64,000 bases of DNA, from positions 26,771,629-26,835,628 of the forward strand of contig CM053327.1 in the NCBI GenBank assembly GCA_028583605.1, read 5' to 3'. This stretch comes from Dastarcus helophoroides (lineage: Eukaryota; Arthropoda; Insecta; Coleoptera; Bothrideridae). The position numbers were made by a program, and so were the translations under genes. The notes under the pieces are model-generated. The model had not been told where the DNA came from. It worked only from the letters and a program-made list of their open reading frames with translations, and searched no databases. Of the stretch, positions 10,900 to 23,338 are shown in pieces; positions within the stretch are counted from its first letter, which is position 1, and every line of letters starts with the position of its first letter.

Positions 10900-12365
10900 C
10901 GGCATTTTCAAGAGTTGCATCCTACTGAAAAAATTTACCGCACGGCCCTGCTTTCAAATGGATATTGATTCAGTTTATTAGCATAAAAATACTATGCCAC
11001 ACAACCCCCAAATTTCAGTCAATCTCTACGATTGTCATATTTTGAAAAATTGGAGTGAGTCTCTACGATTGTCATATTCTGAAAAATTGGGATGAAACAT
11101 CAGACGAATCGAAAAATGTCTAATTAGTTTAAGAGAATCAGTTTTTAATTTTTACTCCAGATTTACTTAATCAAAATTTCGACTTTTCTTCTATGAATTT
11201 CCACACCATATTCAAGATTTCGATACTCTCGAAATTGTTTTTTTTTTCGAAATCCATTTATTTGATAGGTACAAATAAAATATTCTTTGAAAAAAAATCT
11301 TTTTGTCTAAATCTTGACGATTATTAAAGTATTTAGTTTGTTCGAATTTATTTCAGCCAATTCTGACCGTGTACCGGATGCTAGGCCTACTAGATACAAC
11401 ATTATGAGGTCTCAAGGTGAATTACAGTATGTCGAAGTCTTCTAATATTAATGATTTCAAAATTAAGAATGTAGGACACTATTGTCGAACAATTAACATA
11501 ATTATATGAAAACAATTGTCTTCATAATTTATAAGCAGCAGTGTGTTGTTTTAAAACTAATTAACTAGACAAACAGCGACCTCTGAATCATCACCAGTGC
11601 TTTCAGACATCAGTAAATAACTTTCTTCGTAAACGATGTTAGAAATATTTTGTACAAAAACACCGCCCTTGACATTATATCAAATCGAAAGAACTGGTTT
11701 GTCATCTAGTTGATAATATTAGGAATTTTAGGAATGCCTTTGTAAGAAAAAATGAAAATACGCCCATAAAAGAAGAAATGAAAAAAAATTGTAAAAGATA
11801 AGCACTTTAATTGCAAGAGAATTATTAAAAGATTAGCTCGAAATTTGATTAATATGAAGAGTCAATCAAACCAACAGGTTTTTTATTTATTACGTGTCTA
11901 ACTCAATGCAAATAATTTAAAATATGTAAGAAAGAATTTCCTGGTAGTATTGATGATATAATATTAATTAATACATATGTTTAAGTGATTAGCATATAAT
12001 AAGTGACTTGCATATTTTATAGTTCTCGGTTTACTAGGAATCAAACAAATCGTTTCATTAATTTTTTAACAAATTTTATTAGAAATTAAAATTTCAGTAA
12101 TTAGCATAAGAAATAAATTTCAATTCAACGTAATTAATTATATCTGACGTTACTGCACAGCAGGTGTCGGGTGTGGTAGAATAAAATCAAGGAAAAAAGC
12201 TAATAAATAAATAATCTTTTACTACTGCGTTATTGTAACGCATTTCCTGCTTTTGTTCCAGTTGTTGATTGAGACGTTGTGTTCGGTTCCATTTTAAAGA
12301 TGCCATGAATTTTAAGCACTTTATTTCAACAAAGAAACAGAACGTAATTCAACAAGAAATCAATT
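10900..12365. other. AT-rich sequence without a recognised gene
   Basis: Contains a 37-bp direct duplication near 11030-11095 (CTCTACGATTGTCATATT, then CTGAAAAATTGG). Otherwise it is AT-rich DNA of normal complexity with no long frame, RNA gene or transposon end that I can support. Confidence 0.4.
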
Positions 12366-12465
12366 ATTCAAATACAAATCTTGTCCCGTGAAACCAAAAA
12401 AGATTAAAAAACACAACTAACGCGTTTCGCTACCCAAGCTATCATCTACAAAGAGATACTGAATG
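12366..12465 (-). mobile_element. Family-A short element fragment
   Basis: On the minus strand it reads GATGATAGCTTGGGTAGC, GAAACGCGTTAG, then TTGTGTTTTTTAATCTTT and a GGGACAAGATTTGTATTT tail. These match the modules of the better-preserved insertions at 14415, 20057 and 44264. The outer end (AACCAAGGACCAGTCC) is missing, so this copy is truncated. Identification as Penelope-like is an inference. Confidence 0.7.
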
Positions 12466-14414
12466 ACGAATGTTCCGAATAAATGACATGAGGAAGCGTT
12501 TATTTGTATCCGACACCTGCTTCCAGATGTTTCCACCACGGGAAACCTTTACTCCACGAGACCTGTACCTGAGTCATCCAGATGACAATGGGTAAGTTTG
12601 GTAGGGTGCTCCACCCAACTTTTCTTAAAATTCAGTTTTGTTTTTTGCAAATTTTACCTCTCATTTCACTTCTTTTCAAAACTTCGCAATATCTTCGACT
12701 AATTTTCGAAAATTTGAACTTTTTTTGTAAATTTTATAAAAATTTTGCCTTTTTTAAAATGTCGGTGGTTTTCAATTCAATTTTTGTAACATTTCGATTT
12801 GGACTTCTTTTGAACATTTTGATTCATATCAAAAATTAGATTTTTTTAAAAGTTTCTGTTTTTGAAATTTTCAACTTTTTTCAGTTTGATTCTTTTACTT
12901 TCGATTTATTTTAAATACTTGGATTTTTTTTGTAAACTTTGGGCTTTTTAAAACTGAAAAAGTAAAAATTATCAAAATAATCAGAATTTTTGATAACGTT
13001 GACTTTTTCTCGAAATGTTAATTTTTTTATTTTTGAATATTTCCTTTCTTGAATATTTGACCGTTTCAAAATTTGAATTTTTCTGGGAATTTTTTTATTA
13101 ATTTCGACTAGTTTTGAATATTTTTGAAAATATTAAGTTTTCTTTTTCAAAATTTCGACTTTTTCTGAAAATTTCGACTTTTTCTCAAAAATTCGATTTT
13201 TTTTGAAATTTTGTATTTTTTTTAGTTATTTTAAATTTCAACTTATTTTTGAAAATTTGGAATTTTCGATCCCTTTTTGTAAATTTTGTCTTCCAATTTT
13301 GCGTTTTTTTTTAAACTTCGATGTTTTTTTATATCGATTTTTGTAAATTTTTAATTTATTAAAAATTTCGACGTTTTTTAAAATTCGACTTATTTCAAAA
13401 ATTAGTTTTTTGGAGGTTTCCACTTTTTTGAGAATTTCGAAATTTTAATTTCATTTTTAAATTTAGTCCTTTCTCGAATTCTCTGATTTTTTCAAAATTT
13501 TAAATTGTATTAGTTTTTTGTATTAATTTATTCTTTTTTTTTTGAAAACCAAACTTTTTTAAAAATTTCATAAGAATTTTGCCTTTTTAAATTTCTTTAT
13601 TTTTTTTAAATTTAGTTTTCATGAAATTTTAATTTATTTTGAAAGTTTTGACTTTAAAAATGCGACGCTTTTTGAAAATTTTGACCTTTTATCGAAGGTT
13701 AATTTTGTTTTGCAAACTAGGTTCTTTCTCGAATATTTTGTTTTTCAAAATTTCAAATTTATTCGGTTTTCTTCTTAATTTCATTATTTTTTGAACTTTC
13801 TTTGAAAATTTCGACATTTTTATAAAATGTCGAATTTTTTTCGCCATTTTTTTGATAATTTTGACTTTTTTTCGAAATTTTGATTTTTTATTTTTGAAAA
13901 TATCCTTTCTTGAATATTTAACAATTTTTCAAATTTTAACAAACTTCAATTTTTCTAGTTTTTGGAGTTTGTTTAAAACTCCAAGAACTAGTTGAAAAAC
14001 AAATAGTATTGAATATTTTTGAAAATTTTCGAAAATTAAGTTTTTTAAAATTTTCGGGTTTTTCTCAAAATTTCCATTTTTATGAAATTTACTTGGATAT
14101 TTTAAATTTCAACTTATTTTTGAAAATTTAGAATTTTCGATCTCTTTTTGTGAATTTTGACTTCCAATTTTGCGTTTTTTTCAAAATTTCGATGTTTTTT
14201 TATTTGGATTTTTGTAAATTTTTGATTTATTAAACATTTTGCCTATTTTTTAAAAATTTTCGACATTTTGAAAATTTCGATTTATTTCAAAAATTAGAGT
14301 TTTTTGGAAGTTTCCACTTTGTTAAGAATTTCGAAATTTTAATTTTATTTTTAAATTTAGTCCTTTCTTGAATTCTCCGATTTTTTCAAAATTTCGAATT
14401 GTATTAGTTTTTTG

Positions 14415-14569
14415 TTTTGGTGGAGTGGACTGGTCCTTGGTTATCTTCAAAAATGAAATACAAATCTTGTCCCCTGAAGTCAAGAAAAATTAAAAAACAC
14501 AACAAAGGTTGCTCTAACGCGTTTCGGCAGCTAATTATCATCTTCAGAGAGATACTAATTTACTTAAAC
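14415..14569 (-). mobile_element. Family-A insertion with 11-bp target duplication
   Basis: A 155-bp insert flanked by TTAGTTTTTTG at 14404-14414 and 14570-14580. The uninterrupted version, GTATTAGTTTTTTGTATTAA, is present near 13508 in a paralogous repeat unit, so the boundaries are exact. On the minus strand it carries CTGAAGATGATAATTAGCTG then CCGAAAC (14521-14547), GCGTTAGAGCAACC, the TTTAATTTTTCTTGACTTC tail and the terminus AACCAAGGACCAGTCCACTC. It has no open frame, so it is non-autonomous. Confidence 0.85.
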
Positions 14570-16756
14570 TTAGTTTTTTGTATTAATTTAATTTTATTTT
14601 TTTGTAAGCCAAACCGTTTTGAAAATTTCATAAGAATTTTCCTTTTTTTAAATTTCTTTATTTTTTAATTCAATTTTTATGAAATATCGAATTATTTTGA
14701 AAATTTTGACTTTTTGAAAATACGACGCTTTTTTAAAATTTTGACCTTTTATCGAAGCTTTAATTTTTTTTGCACACTCGGACCCTTCTCGAATAATTTG
14801 TTTTTCAAAATTTCAAAATTTATTCGGTTTTCTTCTTAATTTCATTATTTTTTAACTTTCTGTGAAAATTTCGACTTTTCTGAAAATTTTGCCATTTTTA
14901 AAAATTTCGATGATTTTTAATTCGATTTTTTCACTTATTTTGAAAATTTGGTCTTTTTTTAAAATGTTGAGATTTTTATAAAATTTCGAATTTTTTTCGA
15001 TTTTTTTATCGTCATTCTTTTTGATAATTTTGACTTTTTTTCGAAATTTTGATTTTTCATTGTTAAAAATTTCCTTTCTTGAATATTTAACTGTTTTTTA
15101 AATTTTCGAATTTTCTTGACGTTTCTTTTTCAACTATTTTTGAAAATTTTCGAAAACTAAGTTTTTTCAAAATTTCGAGTTTTTTTCAAAATTTCGATTT
15201 TTTTGAAATTTTGATTTTTTTTATTCAGATATTTTAAATTTTACCCTATTTTTAAAAATTTGGAATTTTCGGAAATTTCGACTTCTAATTTTGCCTCTTT
15301 GTTCAATATTTTGATGTTTTTTAAATCGATTTTTCCACTTATTTTGAAAATATGGACTTTTTTTAAAAATGTCGACATTTTTATAATATTTCAAATTTTT
15401 TTTTTGCTTTTTTTTTCGCCATTCTTTTCGATAATTTTGACTTTTTTCGAAATTTTGATTTTTTATTTTGGAAAATATCCTTTCTTGAATATTTAACAAT
15501 TTTTCAAATTTTCGAATTTTCTTGGAGCTTTTTTCAGCTACTTTTGAATATTTTTGAAATGTTCGAAAACTAAGTTTTTCAAAGATTCGGGTTTTTCTCA
15601 AAATTTCGATATTTTTTGAATTTTGACTTTTTATTTAGATATTTTTAATTTTGCCCTATTTTTGAAAATTTGGAATTTTCGGAAATTTCGACTTTCTGTA
15701 AATTTTGACTTTTTATTTTGCCTTTTTGTTCAAAATTTCGATGTTTTTGCTTCTATTTTTGTAAATTTGTGATTTATCAACATTTTCGACTTTTTTTGAA
15801 ATTTTCCACTTTTTTTGAAAATTTCGATTTATTTTAAAAATTAAAATTTTTTGGAAGCTTCTATTTTTGAGAATTTCGCTTTTAGTTAGTTCAGTTTCTT
15901 TTAATTTCGGCCTATTTTTAAAAACTTGAACCTGTTTGAAAATTTGGGAGTTTTTTGAGTATTTCGAATATTTTTAACAATTTTAACTTTCTCGAAATTC
16001 TGATTTTTTTATTTTTGAAAATTTTGTTTCCTATATATGTATTTAACAATTTTTCAAAATTCCCAATTGTTTGCGACTTTTTTCTTAATTTTGACTACTT
16101 TTGAATACTGGAAAATTTTTGAAAATTTTGAATTTTTCCAAAACTTCAAATTTTTCTCAAAATTTCGATTTTTTTTGTAAATTATTTCGTAGATTTACAA
16201 TTAGATTTAATTAGATTTTTTAAATTTCGTCTTATTTAAATATTCGAAATTTTTGATTTTTTTTTTCAATATTTCGCCTTTTCCCGAAATTTTGATTTCT
16301 TTTTTAAATTTCGCTCCTTGAACTTTTTATTGAAATTTCGGATTTATTTCGACTTCTTTCGAAAATTTTAACTTTTGTGAAAATTTCGAAGTTTCTTAAT
16401 TCAAATTTTATAATATTTCTGCTCATTTTAAAAATGTCGACTTTTTTCCCAACGTTTTCTCAAAATTTTATTTTTTTTAATTTTTAGTCCTTTCCAAGTT
16501 TGATTTTTTCAAAATTTCAAATTTTATTAGTTTTTTGTTAATTCCAATTTATTTTGGATATCTAGACTTTTTTTTGACAATTTCATGAAAGTTTTGCTTT
16601 TTTTTAAATTCCTATTTTTTTTATTCAGTTTTTATTAAATTTCGAATTATTTTGAAAATTATAACTTTTTTGCAAAGTCGACGCTTTTCCTAAATTTCGA
16701 GCTTTTATCGAGCCTTAATTTTTTTTTTTGAAATTTAGGTCCCTTTTCGAATATTT

Positions 16757-16842
16757 GTGTTTTTTAATCTTTCTTGGTTTCAAGGGACAAGATCTGTATT
16801 TAAATTTTTGAAGATAACCAAGGACCAGTCCGTTTCACCAAA
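16757..16842 (+). mobile_element. Family-A 3' fragment
   Basis: The TGTGTTTTTTAATCTTTCTT tail leads into GGGACAAGATCTG and GAAGATAACCAAGGACCAG, ending TTTCACCAAAA. Only the 3' half is present and the hammerhead-like core is lacking, consistent with 5' truncation. It lies inside block 3. Confidence 0.75.
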
Positions 16843-18489
16843 ATTATTCTTTCTTAATTCAGTAGTTATGAAATTTCGAATTATTTTGAACATTTTTCTT
16901 TTTTTCAAAATATCGATGCTTTTTTATTCGATTTTTATAAAATTTCCACTTATTTTAAAAATATGGACGTTTTTAAAAATGTCGACCTTTTGATAAACTT
17001 TCGAATTGTTATCGGTTTCGTTTTTCTAATTTAAGCCCTCCGGAATATTTTAATTTTTTTCAATATTTCGAACTTTACTTCACTTTTTCTTTCGATGGAC
17101 TTTTTTAAAAGTTGCGATTTTTATGGAAATGTTCCTTTTTTAAAATTGCGATTTTTATTTAAATTGTTTCTCGAAACTTTGACTTTATTTGTAAACTTTG
17201 ACTTAATTGAAAAATCGACTTTTTTCGGCATGTTCGTCAATTTTTGAAATTTATAACTTTTTATTTAAATATTTTTCTAAAATGTCAATTTTTTTGCCAA
17301 CTTCATCTTTTTAAAATTCCAATTTTTTAAACTTCGACAATTTTTTTGACGAATGTCCATTTTTGAAAATTTAAACTTTTTTAAATATTTTTATAAAATT
17401 TCCAGTTTTTGTTTGAAAATTTCGACCCTTTTAAAATTAGACGTACTGAAAATTCGTTTTTCGCAATTTCTAATAAGATAAAATTTGACCCGTTCTGACA
17501 TGGTCGTAATCAAGATGGGGCAAAGTGGCAGCCTTTTCCTCACTAATCCAGTCAAACGAAAATATACGTTTTAATTGATCTGGGAAGGCTTTTTTTCAAT
17601 ATTTCTACTTTTACTTCAAAATTTGTCATTTTGTCGAAGTTCCTGCTGAAATTCGTTCTTTTTTAGCATGGCCGCAGGGTGGGCCATCGTGCAAAAAATC
17701 TTATTTAAAAATAAGTCTTTTCTCCAAATTCCGGGTTTTCATCAAAATTTCTTTTCTTTCGAAGTGTCACCATTTTTCCAAACCTTTTGACTTTTTTAAA
17801 ATCCGATTTTCTGGAAATGTTGAATTTTTATTGTTCTTGAATTTTCGAACATTGTCTCCAAATCCGTCATTCCCTGTTTCAAACATTTCGAGGTTTTCGT
17901 GAAATTCGACTTTTGTCGAAAATTCTATTTTCTCAAAATTTCTTCATTTTCTCCCAATTGGCATATTTTTAACGAAGTCGTAAATATTTCGAGATTTAAA
18001 GATCTCGAGGAAAAACGTTTCCTGGTTTGAGCCTTTTATCTTGAAATTTCAAAATTTACAATTTCAGATAAAACAGTAAACATATAGAGAAAAATAATCT
18101 TCGGAAATTTCTTCTGCATATTGGATCGAAATTTGAATAAAAGAAGCCCAAATTTCTTAAAAATATTTGTTTAAAAATTTCGAGAAAAGTATTTGTTTGC
18201 AAAAAATTGTAACACGCCAAAAATTATATAAAAAATTAAAAATCCGGGAAAAATATGTGTTGAAAATTTTTCTTCAAATTACAATTTTTTTGAAAATTTT
18301 TGCTTATTTCAAATAATCTGCATGTTTATCGAAAATGGACCTATTCGAAAATTAGATTTTTTCTCGAAATTTAGAGTTGTTTGTTTAAAATTGAACTTTA
18401 TAAATGATTTTTTTTAAATTTGGTTTCCTAAAATTTTCGCTTTTCTTACGATTCGACTTTTTCTCAAAATTGTCGTTTCAATCTTAACA

Positions 18490-19604
18490 TTCGCTCTTTA
18501 TGGGATGAGCATGTGGTAGAACACTTGGTCCATCTATCGCCTTGGGGGTTCATGTAGCAAGCGAAAATTTATTTATATTCGGAAGTTTGCAAATTGCATC
18601 CTTTTTGTTGCTTGTTTAATTTTCAAAATGTCTCCCTCTGAAGCAAAATGCGATTAGGTCCATACCCTACCTCCCATCGCATGGGGGAAGTTTCCTATAA
18701 ATCAACGAAGCCCATAGGCCCCATAAAAGCTTAATTCGGTCCTGCTTGTTTCAGTGTGGTCGAAATTCAAATTGTAAACGAAAATGAATATTAAAGTTTT
18801 ACAGTGAACATTCCAAATATGTATTTTTGATAGGAGCGCAGTGAATAAATCAAAGGATAACACAAAAGCTGCTTATAAATAACCATCAAGGTAATTTGAA
18901 GTTTAAAATCCACTTGCGATAAGGAGCTTCCTCCACAAAACAACAAGATTACTGAGAAATACGTGACATTTTCTTGGAATACAAATCCTACGTATTTATA
19001 CTGCAATGTCGTTTAAATCAAGACGATCGGAACAAATTTGTTTACGTGCTTCTATATTTAGTACAATTGTGGATATTTTCTACTAGAATCTATTGAAATG
19101 TAGAAAAACATGGAAAACGTTTGGTGGGTGCTACGAACTAGTAACTCAAAAATAGAATTTTTTAGCATTTCACGATACATTTAAGACATAAATCCGCCCA
19201 AGTTTTGGCCTTTAAATCACAAAAAATCAAAATTATACTGGAATGATTCAAATATCAAATTTATCTGTTAAAAGCTTTACTTTGTCCCATAAATCATCCG
19301 TTCTATGGAGGTGAATGACCTTTGGAGATTTGACAATAAATTTTGTCGTACCAATTTAAACAATTGAAGGTTAGCTAACACGATTACCGAATTATTGACA
19401 GACGCACTGCCGCCTCGTTTAATAAATCCATGTTTCCACACTTTGCGTCCTTGCTGAATATCGTGATCCGTGAAGCTTTCACATAATCTCATGATGAATC
19501 AGAGTTAGATTTATTATCTAATCATGATCGAGATATAAGTTAATTAGTTCTTTTAATCGAACACAGCGGATTGTATGCATTGGGCAAACGGTTTGTCTTA
19601 TAGA
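18490..19604. other. AT-rich sequence without a recognised gene
   Basis: A GC-richer scrap at 18500-18750 (for example GCCCATAGGCCCCATAAAAG) looks like old transposon sequence. The remainder is AT-rich with minus-strand frames of about 70 codons, none with a recognisable domain or a convincing splice context. Confidence 0.4.
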
Positions 19605-19794
19605 AGGTGACGGATTAAATGTTGACAGCGCAAATATTGTATAGCGCCCTTCACAATATACTTTGACGACAAAAAATAAGGTGATGCGCCCCAAAATTAA
19701 TACTGGTGGCTAAAAAAGCATATAGTCATCTCATAGGCCTCTTCGCGCTCCTAGTCATCTGCCTGGTGGTTTACTAATGGAGAATCCGTCGCTG
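19605..19794. mobile_element. hAT-like short inverted-repeat element
   Basis: Starts GGTGACGGATTAAATGTTG and ends GGAGAATCCGTCGCTG, so the ends are imperfect inverted repeats of the CAGTGGCGGATTA type common in insect hAT-like MITEs. It contains GATGCGCCCCAAAATTAATA. Relatives lie at 21941, 23239 and 25724, always at the edges of the 229-bp repeat arrays. No clear 8-bp target duplication is preserved. Confidence 0.55.
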
Positions 19795-20056
19795 GGATGA
19801 ACCGTGATTTATCAAAACTTTAACCACCAAGAATATCCACGAGTTTTAAATTGGGTTGAGTTTGATTAAATACGTAAATAATGATGGTGGGATAATGTTG
19901 TTTTGTTTAAAACGAAATTTCTGGTCAGCTTCTTTGGAGTCGCTAGAATATCCAATCCATATGGTATAACTTAGAAGCTTCCACTTTATAATAATAAAAT
20001 TATAATGGAAAACGAAAATATTACTGATGACCTTAAGCTTATTACCAAAATTTTGA

Positions 20057-20375
20057 AAAATTGAAATACAGAACTTGTCCCCTGAAACCAAGAAAGATTA
20101 AGTTCTGTATTTCAATTTTTGAAGATAACCAAGGACCAGTCCGCTTCATCAAACTTATGGCTTCCCGGTCTACAAAACGGAATCTCTACTTTAAGGTAAC
20201 TACTAAAATTAGATTAATATCTGCTGACATCAAGTTTCTCTTTGAAGATGAAAGCTTGGCTGTCGAAACGCGTTAGAGCAACCTTTGTTGTGTTTTTTAA
20301 TCTTTCTTGGTTTCAGGGGACAAGTTCTGTATTTCAATTTTTGAAGATAACCAAGGACCAGTCCGTTCCATCAAA
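20057..20375 (+). mobile_element. Family-A foldback-type insertion with 12-bp target duplication
   Basis: A 319-bp insert flanked by CCAAAATTTTGA at 20045-20056 and 20376-20387; that sequence is part of the host satellite unit. Its left end is an inverted copy of the right tail (AAATACAGAACTTGTCCCCT against AGGGGACAAGTTCTGTATTT). The plus-strand body has TTTGAAGATGAAAGCTTGGC, TGTCGAAACGCGTTAGAGCA, then the TTTTTTAATCTTTCTTGG tail and AACCAAGGACCAGTCCGTTC. A partial inverted copy at one end together with a long target duplication is a known feature of Penelope-like insertions. Confidence 0.85.
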
Positions 20376-21019
20376 CCAAAATTTTGACCACCAATAACAT
20401 CTTTTGCTTCAAACAAAGATTCTGTTCAGCTCTTCCATCCTCTGACGTACCCAAGTGATGAAGTATAACTTGTGTATAACATGAAGATAAGACTACGTTG
20501 GAATAGAAATTATTAGCTGACGAACTTTCGTTTTTTATTGAAAATTTGACTACCAAACTATTATTAAGATGGATCAATTTTATCTGAATACGTATGACGA
20601 CGATTGCTACCTGAGATGATGATGGCGATATGCTGTTTAATTTCAGAGGAAGCTTGTCACTAATTTCTGGTGTCTGTAGCATAACGAATTGAGGTATAGC
20701 TTTAAAAAATGTACCATGTGAAGACAAAATTGTGGTGGCAAAAGAAAATATTACTAATGAACTTTCGTTTTTCATAAAAATTTTGGCCACCAAATGATTA
20801 TTAAGATGGATCGACTTTATCCAAATCCATAGGATTATGATGAAGACATGCTGTTTAGTTTCAGATGAAGCTTCTGACTAGTTTTTAAGATTTCTACCAT
20901 AACCAATCGATAAGGTATAGCTTAAAAGAATGTACCATATGAAGATGACAATGTGATGGAAAAAGAAAATATTACTGATAAACTTTCGTCATTCATTGAA
21001 ATTTTGACCCTCAAATGAT

Positions 21020-21445
21020 TAATAACTAGGTATTTTGACTTTACGTGTTCTTGATCATTCGATTTAATGAACTAGATGAGGAAGCACCACGCTGGCACAT
21101 TTGGAGGTAGATATCAAGTGGTGATCTTATTGGGTTCTTTTTAGATCTTTTTGACAGAATCTTGATCAGTCTCGCTACTGATTCGTCATAAAATTTTACT
21201 TGAGCGCCTTGAAGAAACACGTAGAATGTCGGAAGTCTCTTTAGGAGAAAAATCTGGAAATTTCGCAATGAATCCGAGGATTGCAGGGAAAAAATAAATT
21301 TTTGTCACAGAATTTAGACACAACAAAATTTGCGAAAAGATATTTTGAATTGGTTTCTGGTGCTGAAAAAAATAATGATAAAGTTTTTTCAGAGATGTTT
21401 GGTTTATTTAATGCCAGACCGCTTTTGATGCTAAGTTTCATTCAC
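21020..21445. other. Non-satellite segment with overlapping open frames
   Basis: This stretch interrupts array 1. A minus-strand frame of 75 codons (21041-21268) has balanced composition, including LLKRLPTFYVFLQGAQVKFY and ARLIKILSKRSKKNPIRSPL. A 64-codon plus frame (21281-21475) overlaps the neighbouring minus frame. No domain was recognised. It may be a captured fragment of another gene or element; coding status is doubtful. Confidence 0.2.
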
Positions 21446-21940
21446 AATCACCAAATGATTTTTAAGATGGATTGACTACCAGAATACGTAAGATAAAGAA
21501 GGCGATCTGCTGTTTACTTTAAAATGAAGCTTCTAATTAGTTTCCAGAATCTCTAGCATAATGCTTTAATAAGGTTCAGGTTAGAAAAATGTCCCATATG
21601 AAGGCAAAATTATTGTGGGAAAAGAAAATATTACTGATGAGAGTTCCTTTCTGATTGAAATTTTAACCTCCAAAACCATCGGTGATATTAAATATGATCG
21701 GTTTTGATTGAATGTAAAAGATTACCGCGAAGATATCCTATTCAATTTCAGATGAAGCATCTCACCAGTTCCTGGCATCTGCAGCATATTCAATCAATAA
21801 AAAAAAAAGATAAAGTTGTGGTGGAAAAATAAAATATTATTGATGCCTTTTAGTTTTTCACCGAAATTTTAATCTCGAATATTTAAGGTGAATAGCTTAA
21901 TTAAATATACAAAATTTTGACAACATAATACTGATTTATT

Positions 21941-22075
21941 CAGGGACAGAAAAGCGTTGACAATACTGTTTGATCCACCTAAATTATTTTTGATGACTAA
22001 AAAAAAAGATTAAGTGCCTTCTGGTGCGCCCCCCTATAGCCTTATGTACCTAGGCACGTGCCCAGTTTGCTACTG
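21941..22075. mobile_element. hAT-like short element, copy 2
   Basis: Begins CAGGGACAGAAAAGCGTTGA and ends CAGTTTGCTACTG, decayed forms of the CAGTGGC ends. Inside are ATTATTTTTGATGACTAAAA and GCGCCCCCCTATAGCC. It follows array 1 directly, as copy 25724 follows array 2. Confidence 0.5.
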
Positions 22076-22079
22076 CTTC

Positions 22080-23215
22080 TGTACAGTCTCTTCCAATTTA
22101 AAATAGATTAAGAGTTTGAATGTTCTTAGTTCTTAGCAGATATACGATTAAGATTATTATAAAAATAGTCGCTACAATATCGATGCACTGCAGGTTAAAG
22201 TTATAAAATCCAAGCTTATTAAAATTTTATCACATCATTTTTATTATGTGGGCGAAATATGCCAATAACCGATTTAATTTTTAGAACCTATAAAGTGTCA
22301 CCTGTATTAATAATTTCTAATGAAATGTAACCTTGCTTTGTTTTCGTCGTGACTACTCGTCACTACTAGTGGTCGATTACTCTCTAGGGGACGATTCGTT
22401 GAAAAATTACTAATCTTTATTAATAACGCCATGGGAACATTAATGACCTTTCGAATGTCTATCCAAACAATCCATCATTATATTATGAGCAAAGAATTGT
22501 TAATAACCCAGATTATGAGAATTAGGAGCGTCCGAATCACCTCAGGTCATATGTGATTATTTATTAAGTTAATCAACACCAAAGTACTAATTGGAGTCGT
22601 GTAATTATTACGCCAACTATTAGATAAATGCAAAAATGACATCTCTACTATCTGGTATCAGTCAGTAGATTCATATTGTTTCCAATTTTTCTCCTCGTGC
22701 ACTTAATGTATGGAAATCGGCAAATACTGGCATTTATTTTTATCGATGATTTCTTATATTTGCCTGCGAATGAACAATGTCGAAAACACAAATGTATTAC
22801 CTTCATTTGTAGACAATGCTCGAACATTGAAGGTACATTACAATAACATTCGTCAAGCACTAATAAAAATGTAGTAGCTGAGATTTATTTATTCTTTATT
22901 CAATCAATTGTTCACACAATGTTATCACCTCGTTTAAAAATTGATACAGGCCATAGAATATTATCGGACTATTTATAATAGCTTGTGTTAAAAATAGCAA
23001 TGATGTCATTCTACAGTTTTATTAAATATTGATACCTTTATCATTATCTGCATAATTATTCTGATATGATTAGTCGCTAAGATATATTAATTTATTAACA
23101 TATCACTCAAACAGTTTAGAATAATAAATGTGGCTACATGCATATTCTGTGTTGGGGCTCTTACAAGCTGTAAGATAGAAGAAGAAACAAAATTGGCGGG
23201 GTACAGTTATTAAGC
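22080..23215. other. AT-rich sequence without a recognised gene
   Basis: Normal-complexity AT-rich DNA. A minus-strand frame at 22648-22860 (70 codons, with CSFAGKYKKSSIKINASICR) has no recognisable family. Nothing else can be supported. Confidence 0.35.
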
Positions 23216-23238
23216 TTTGGGGTTTAAATCAGTATATA

Positions 23239-23338
23239 ATAAAAAAGTTGTTGCGCCCCAAAATTTTGATGACTAAAAAATGTAATCAGTTCCCGCGAGG
23301 CATCCACCTGGTTTGTCTTATGGGTTAATCCGTCACTG
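23239..23338. mobile_element. hAT-like short element, copy 3 (right part)
   Basis: GTTGCGCCCCAAAATTTTGA, then GATGACTAAAAAA, ending TGGGTTAATCCGTCACTG. The right end matches the CAGTGAC/CAGTGGC terminus of copies 1 and 4. The left terminus was not found. It directly precedes array 2, as copy 1 precedes array 1. Confidence 0.5.

Larger units (their letters stand above)
12600..18480 (-). repeat. Degenerate TTTTTCAAAATTTCGAC block 3 (minus polarity)
   Basis: The longest block, about 5.9 kb, T-rich on the plus strand with AATTTCGAC and TTTTGAAAATTT words; it is the complement of blocks 1 and 2. Longer units are visible. The phrase TTAATTTCATTTTTAAATTTAGTCC at about 13440 recurs near 14340 (period about 892 bp). 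The TTGATAATTTTGACTTTTTT region recurs near 13850, 15025 and 15430. Two family-A insertions interrupt it. The repeat decays gradually after about 17.4 kb. Confidence 0.8.
19795..21940. repeat. 229-bp tandem repeat, array 1
   Basis: Units carry GAAATTTTGACCACCAAATG, AAGATGGATCGATTTTAT, GTTTCAGATGAAGCTTCT, CATAACCAATCGATAAGGTA and AAAGAAAATATTACTGATGA. Unit starts are visible near 20388, 20555, 20780, 20998, 21450, 21657 and 21870. It is interrupted by a family-A insertion (20057-20375) and by about 400 bp of unrelated sequence (21020-21445). Its first and last units differ from the inner ones in the same way as in array 2, so the two arrays are copies of one larger unit. Confidence 0.8.

Noticed and set aside
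15221..15601. Open frames of 80-126 codons within the degenerate blocks
   Set aside because: Phe/Lys/Asn/Ser composition follows the repeat words; opposite-strand frames of similar length overlap them.
20371..20793. 140-codon minus-strand open frame
   Set aside because: Spans two units of the 229-bp satellite. The same frame stops inside other units, and composition is biased.
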